A DNA stretch of 23,786 nt from an uncultured candidate division Zixibacteria bacterium. Its GTDB lineage: Bacteria; Zixibacteria; MSB-5A5; GN15; FEB-12. The translations under genes and the position numbers were made by a program. Below are positions 23,652 through 23,786 of this stretch, in pieces. Each line of letters begins with the position of its first letter. Position 1 is the stretch's first letter. The notes beneath the pieces were generated by a model. It worked only from the letters and a program-made list of their open reading frames with translations. It was not told the origin of the DNA and made no database searches. The stretch covers positions 1-23,786 of the forward strand of contig CAJVYT010000020.1 of assembly GCA_913009765.1 (NCBI GenBank), written 5' to 3'.

Positions 23652-23667
23652 TGGCACAGCTATTGCA
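23652..23667 (+). promoter_or_regulatory. sigma-54 (-24/-12) promoter, cassette 2
   Basis: TGGCACAGCTATTGCA matches the RpoN consensus and differs from the first copy by one spacer base. Transcription is directed out of the right end of the window. Confidence 0.92.
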
Positions 23668-23786
23668 ATACAATTATGCCGTAGGACATTTATTTACTTA
23701 AGATATAAGATAAAGTTGTCAGGTCCCCTCCCTGACAGTACAATCGTCGGTTCGGTAAGGCGGAGACGAATCGACGATACAAAAAG
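23660..23786 (+). repeat. 127-bp exact direct repeat, copy 2, ending at the contig edge
   Basis: Identical to 20662-20788. The window ends on its last base. Confidence 0.97.
23678..23786 (+). ncRNA. structured leader RNA of cassette 2, truncated
   Basis: The first 109 nt of the predicted leader contain the same two hairpins as copy 1 (TGTCAGG/CCTGACA and the 12-bp ATCGTCGGTTCG stem). The rest lies beyond the window. Confidence 0.6.

Overview
This window looks like one complete Illumina contig of an AT-rich bacterium, most likely from the FCB superphylum (Bacteroidota, Ignavibacteria, Marinimicrobia or relatives). The best taxonomic clue is a 1536-residue secreted protein ending in an NYPNPFNP-type FlgD-like/type IX secretion sorting domain. 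The left end (1-101) is sequencing adapter preceded by a homopolymer and is not genome. The right end stops inside a 127-nt sequence that is repeated exactly about 3 kb upstream, as expected where an assembly graph branches.

Layout. 102-1114 is a truncated family-4 glycosyltransferase on the minus strand. 1434-2750 is a gene graveyard: a frameshifted truncated haemoglobin, an unrecognised broken ORF and several palindromic repeats. 2751-4251 (minus) is a two-gene unit of a YdfG-like short-chain dehydrogenase and an HNH-like zinc protein. 4832-10594 (plus) is ordinary chromosome: a small basic protein, an M23 peptidase, an ECF sigma factor, a sensorless histidine kinase overlapping a CheV, and a PhoR/PhoB-like two-component pair. 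10978-15588 encodes the giant secreted protein, with beta-helix, a papain-like cysteine-peptidase-like segment and a sorting domain. 15683-17298 is a second decayed patch: ABC transporter fossils, an intact ChrB-domain gene and a PAP2 phosphatase remnant.

The most interesting part is 17397-23786, which I read as a tandem array of sigma-54-controlled secreted-peptide cassettes. The inferred unit is cargo genes, then a TPR-AAA+-Fis sigma-54 activator, an array of short operator repeats, an IHF-like site, a textbook -24/-12 promoter, a long structured leader RNA, and the next cargo genes. Cassette 1 has a full activator (18137-20290) followed by CTCGACT repeats. Cassette 2 retains only the activator's DNA-binding helix-turn-helix (23256-23390), followed by unrelated TGCGTACC repeats. 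The IHF block, promoter and first part of the leader are almost identical in the two copies. The arrays have matching geometry: the outermost unit lies 214 bp from the -24 GG in both, and the last two units are 12 bp apart in both. This suggests that activator paralogues and their operators diverged together while the output module stayed fixed.

The cargo encodes small exported proteins: two paralogues with a nearly identical N-terminal half, a lipoprotein whose C-terminus is a hydrophobic Gly/Ala/Cys-rich bacteriocin-like segment, a two-helix membrane peptide, a small exported Cys protein, and a membrane-anchored thioredoxin-fold protein with CIPC. A peptide-signalling or antagonism role is inference. 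The promoter, repeat and duplication evidence is read directly from the sequence.
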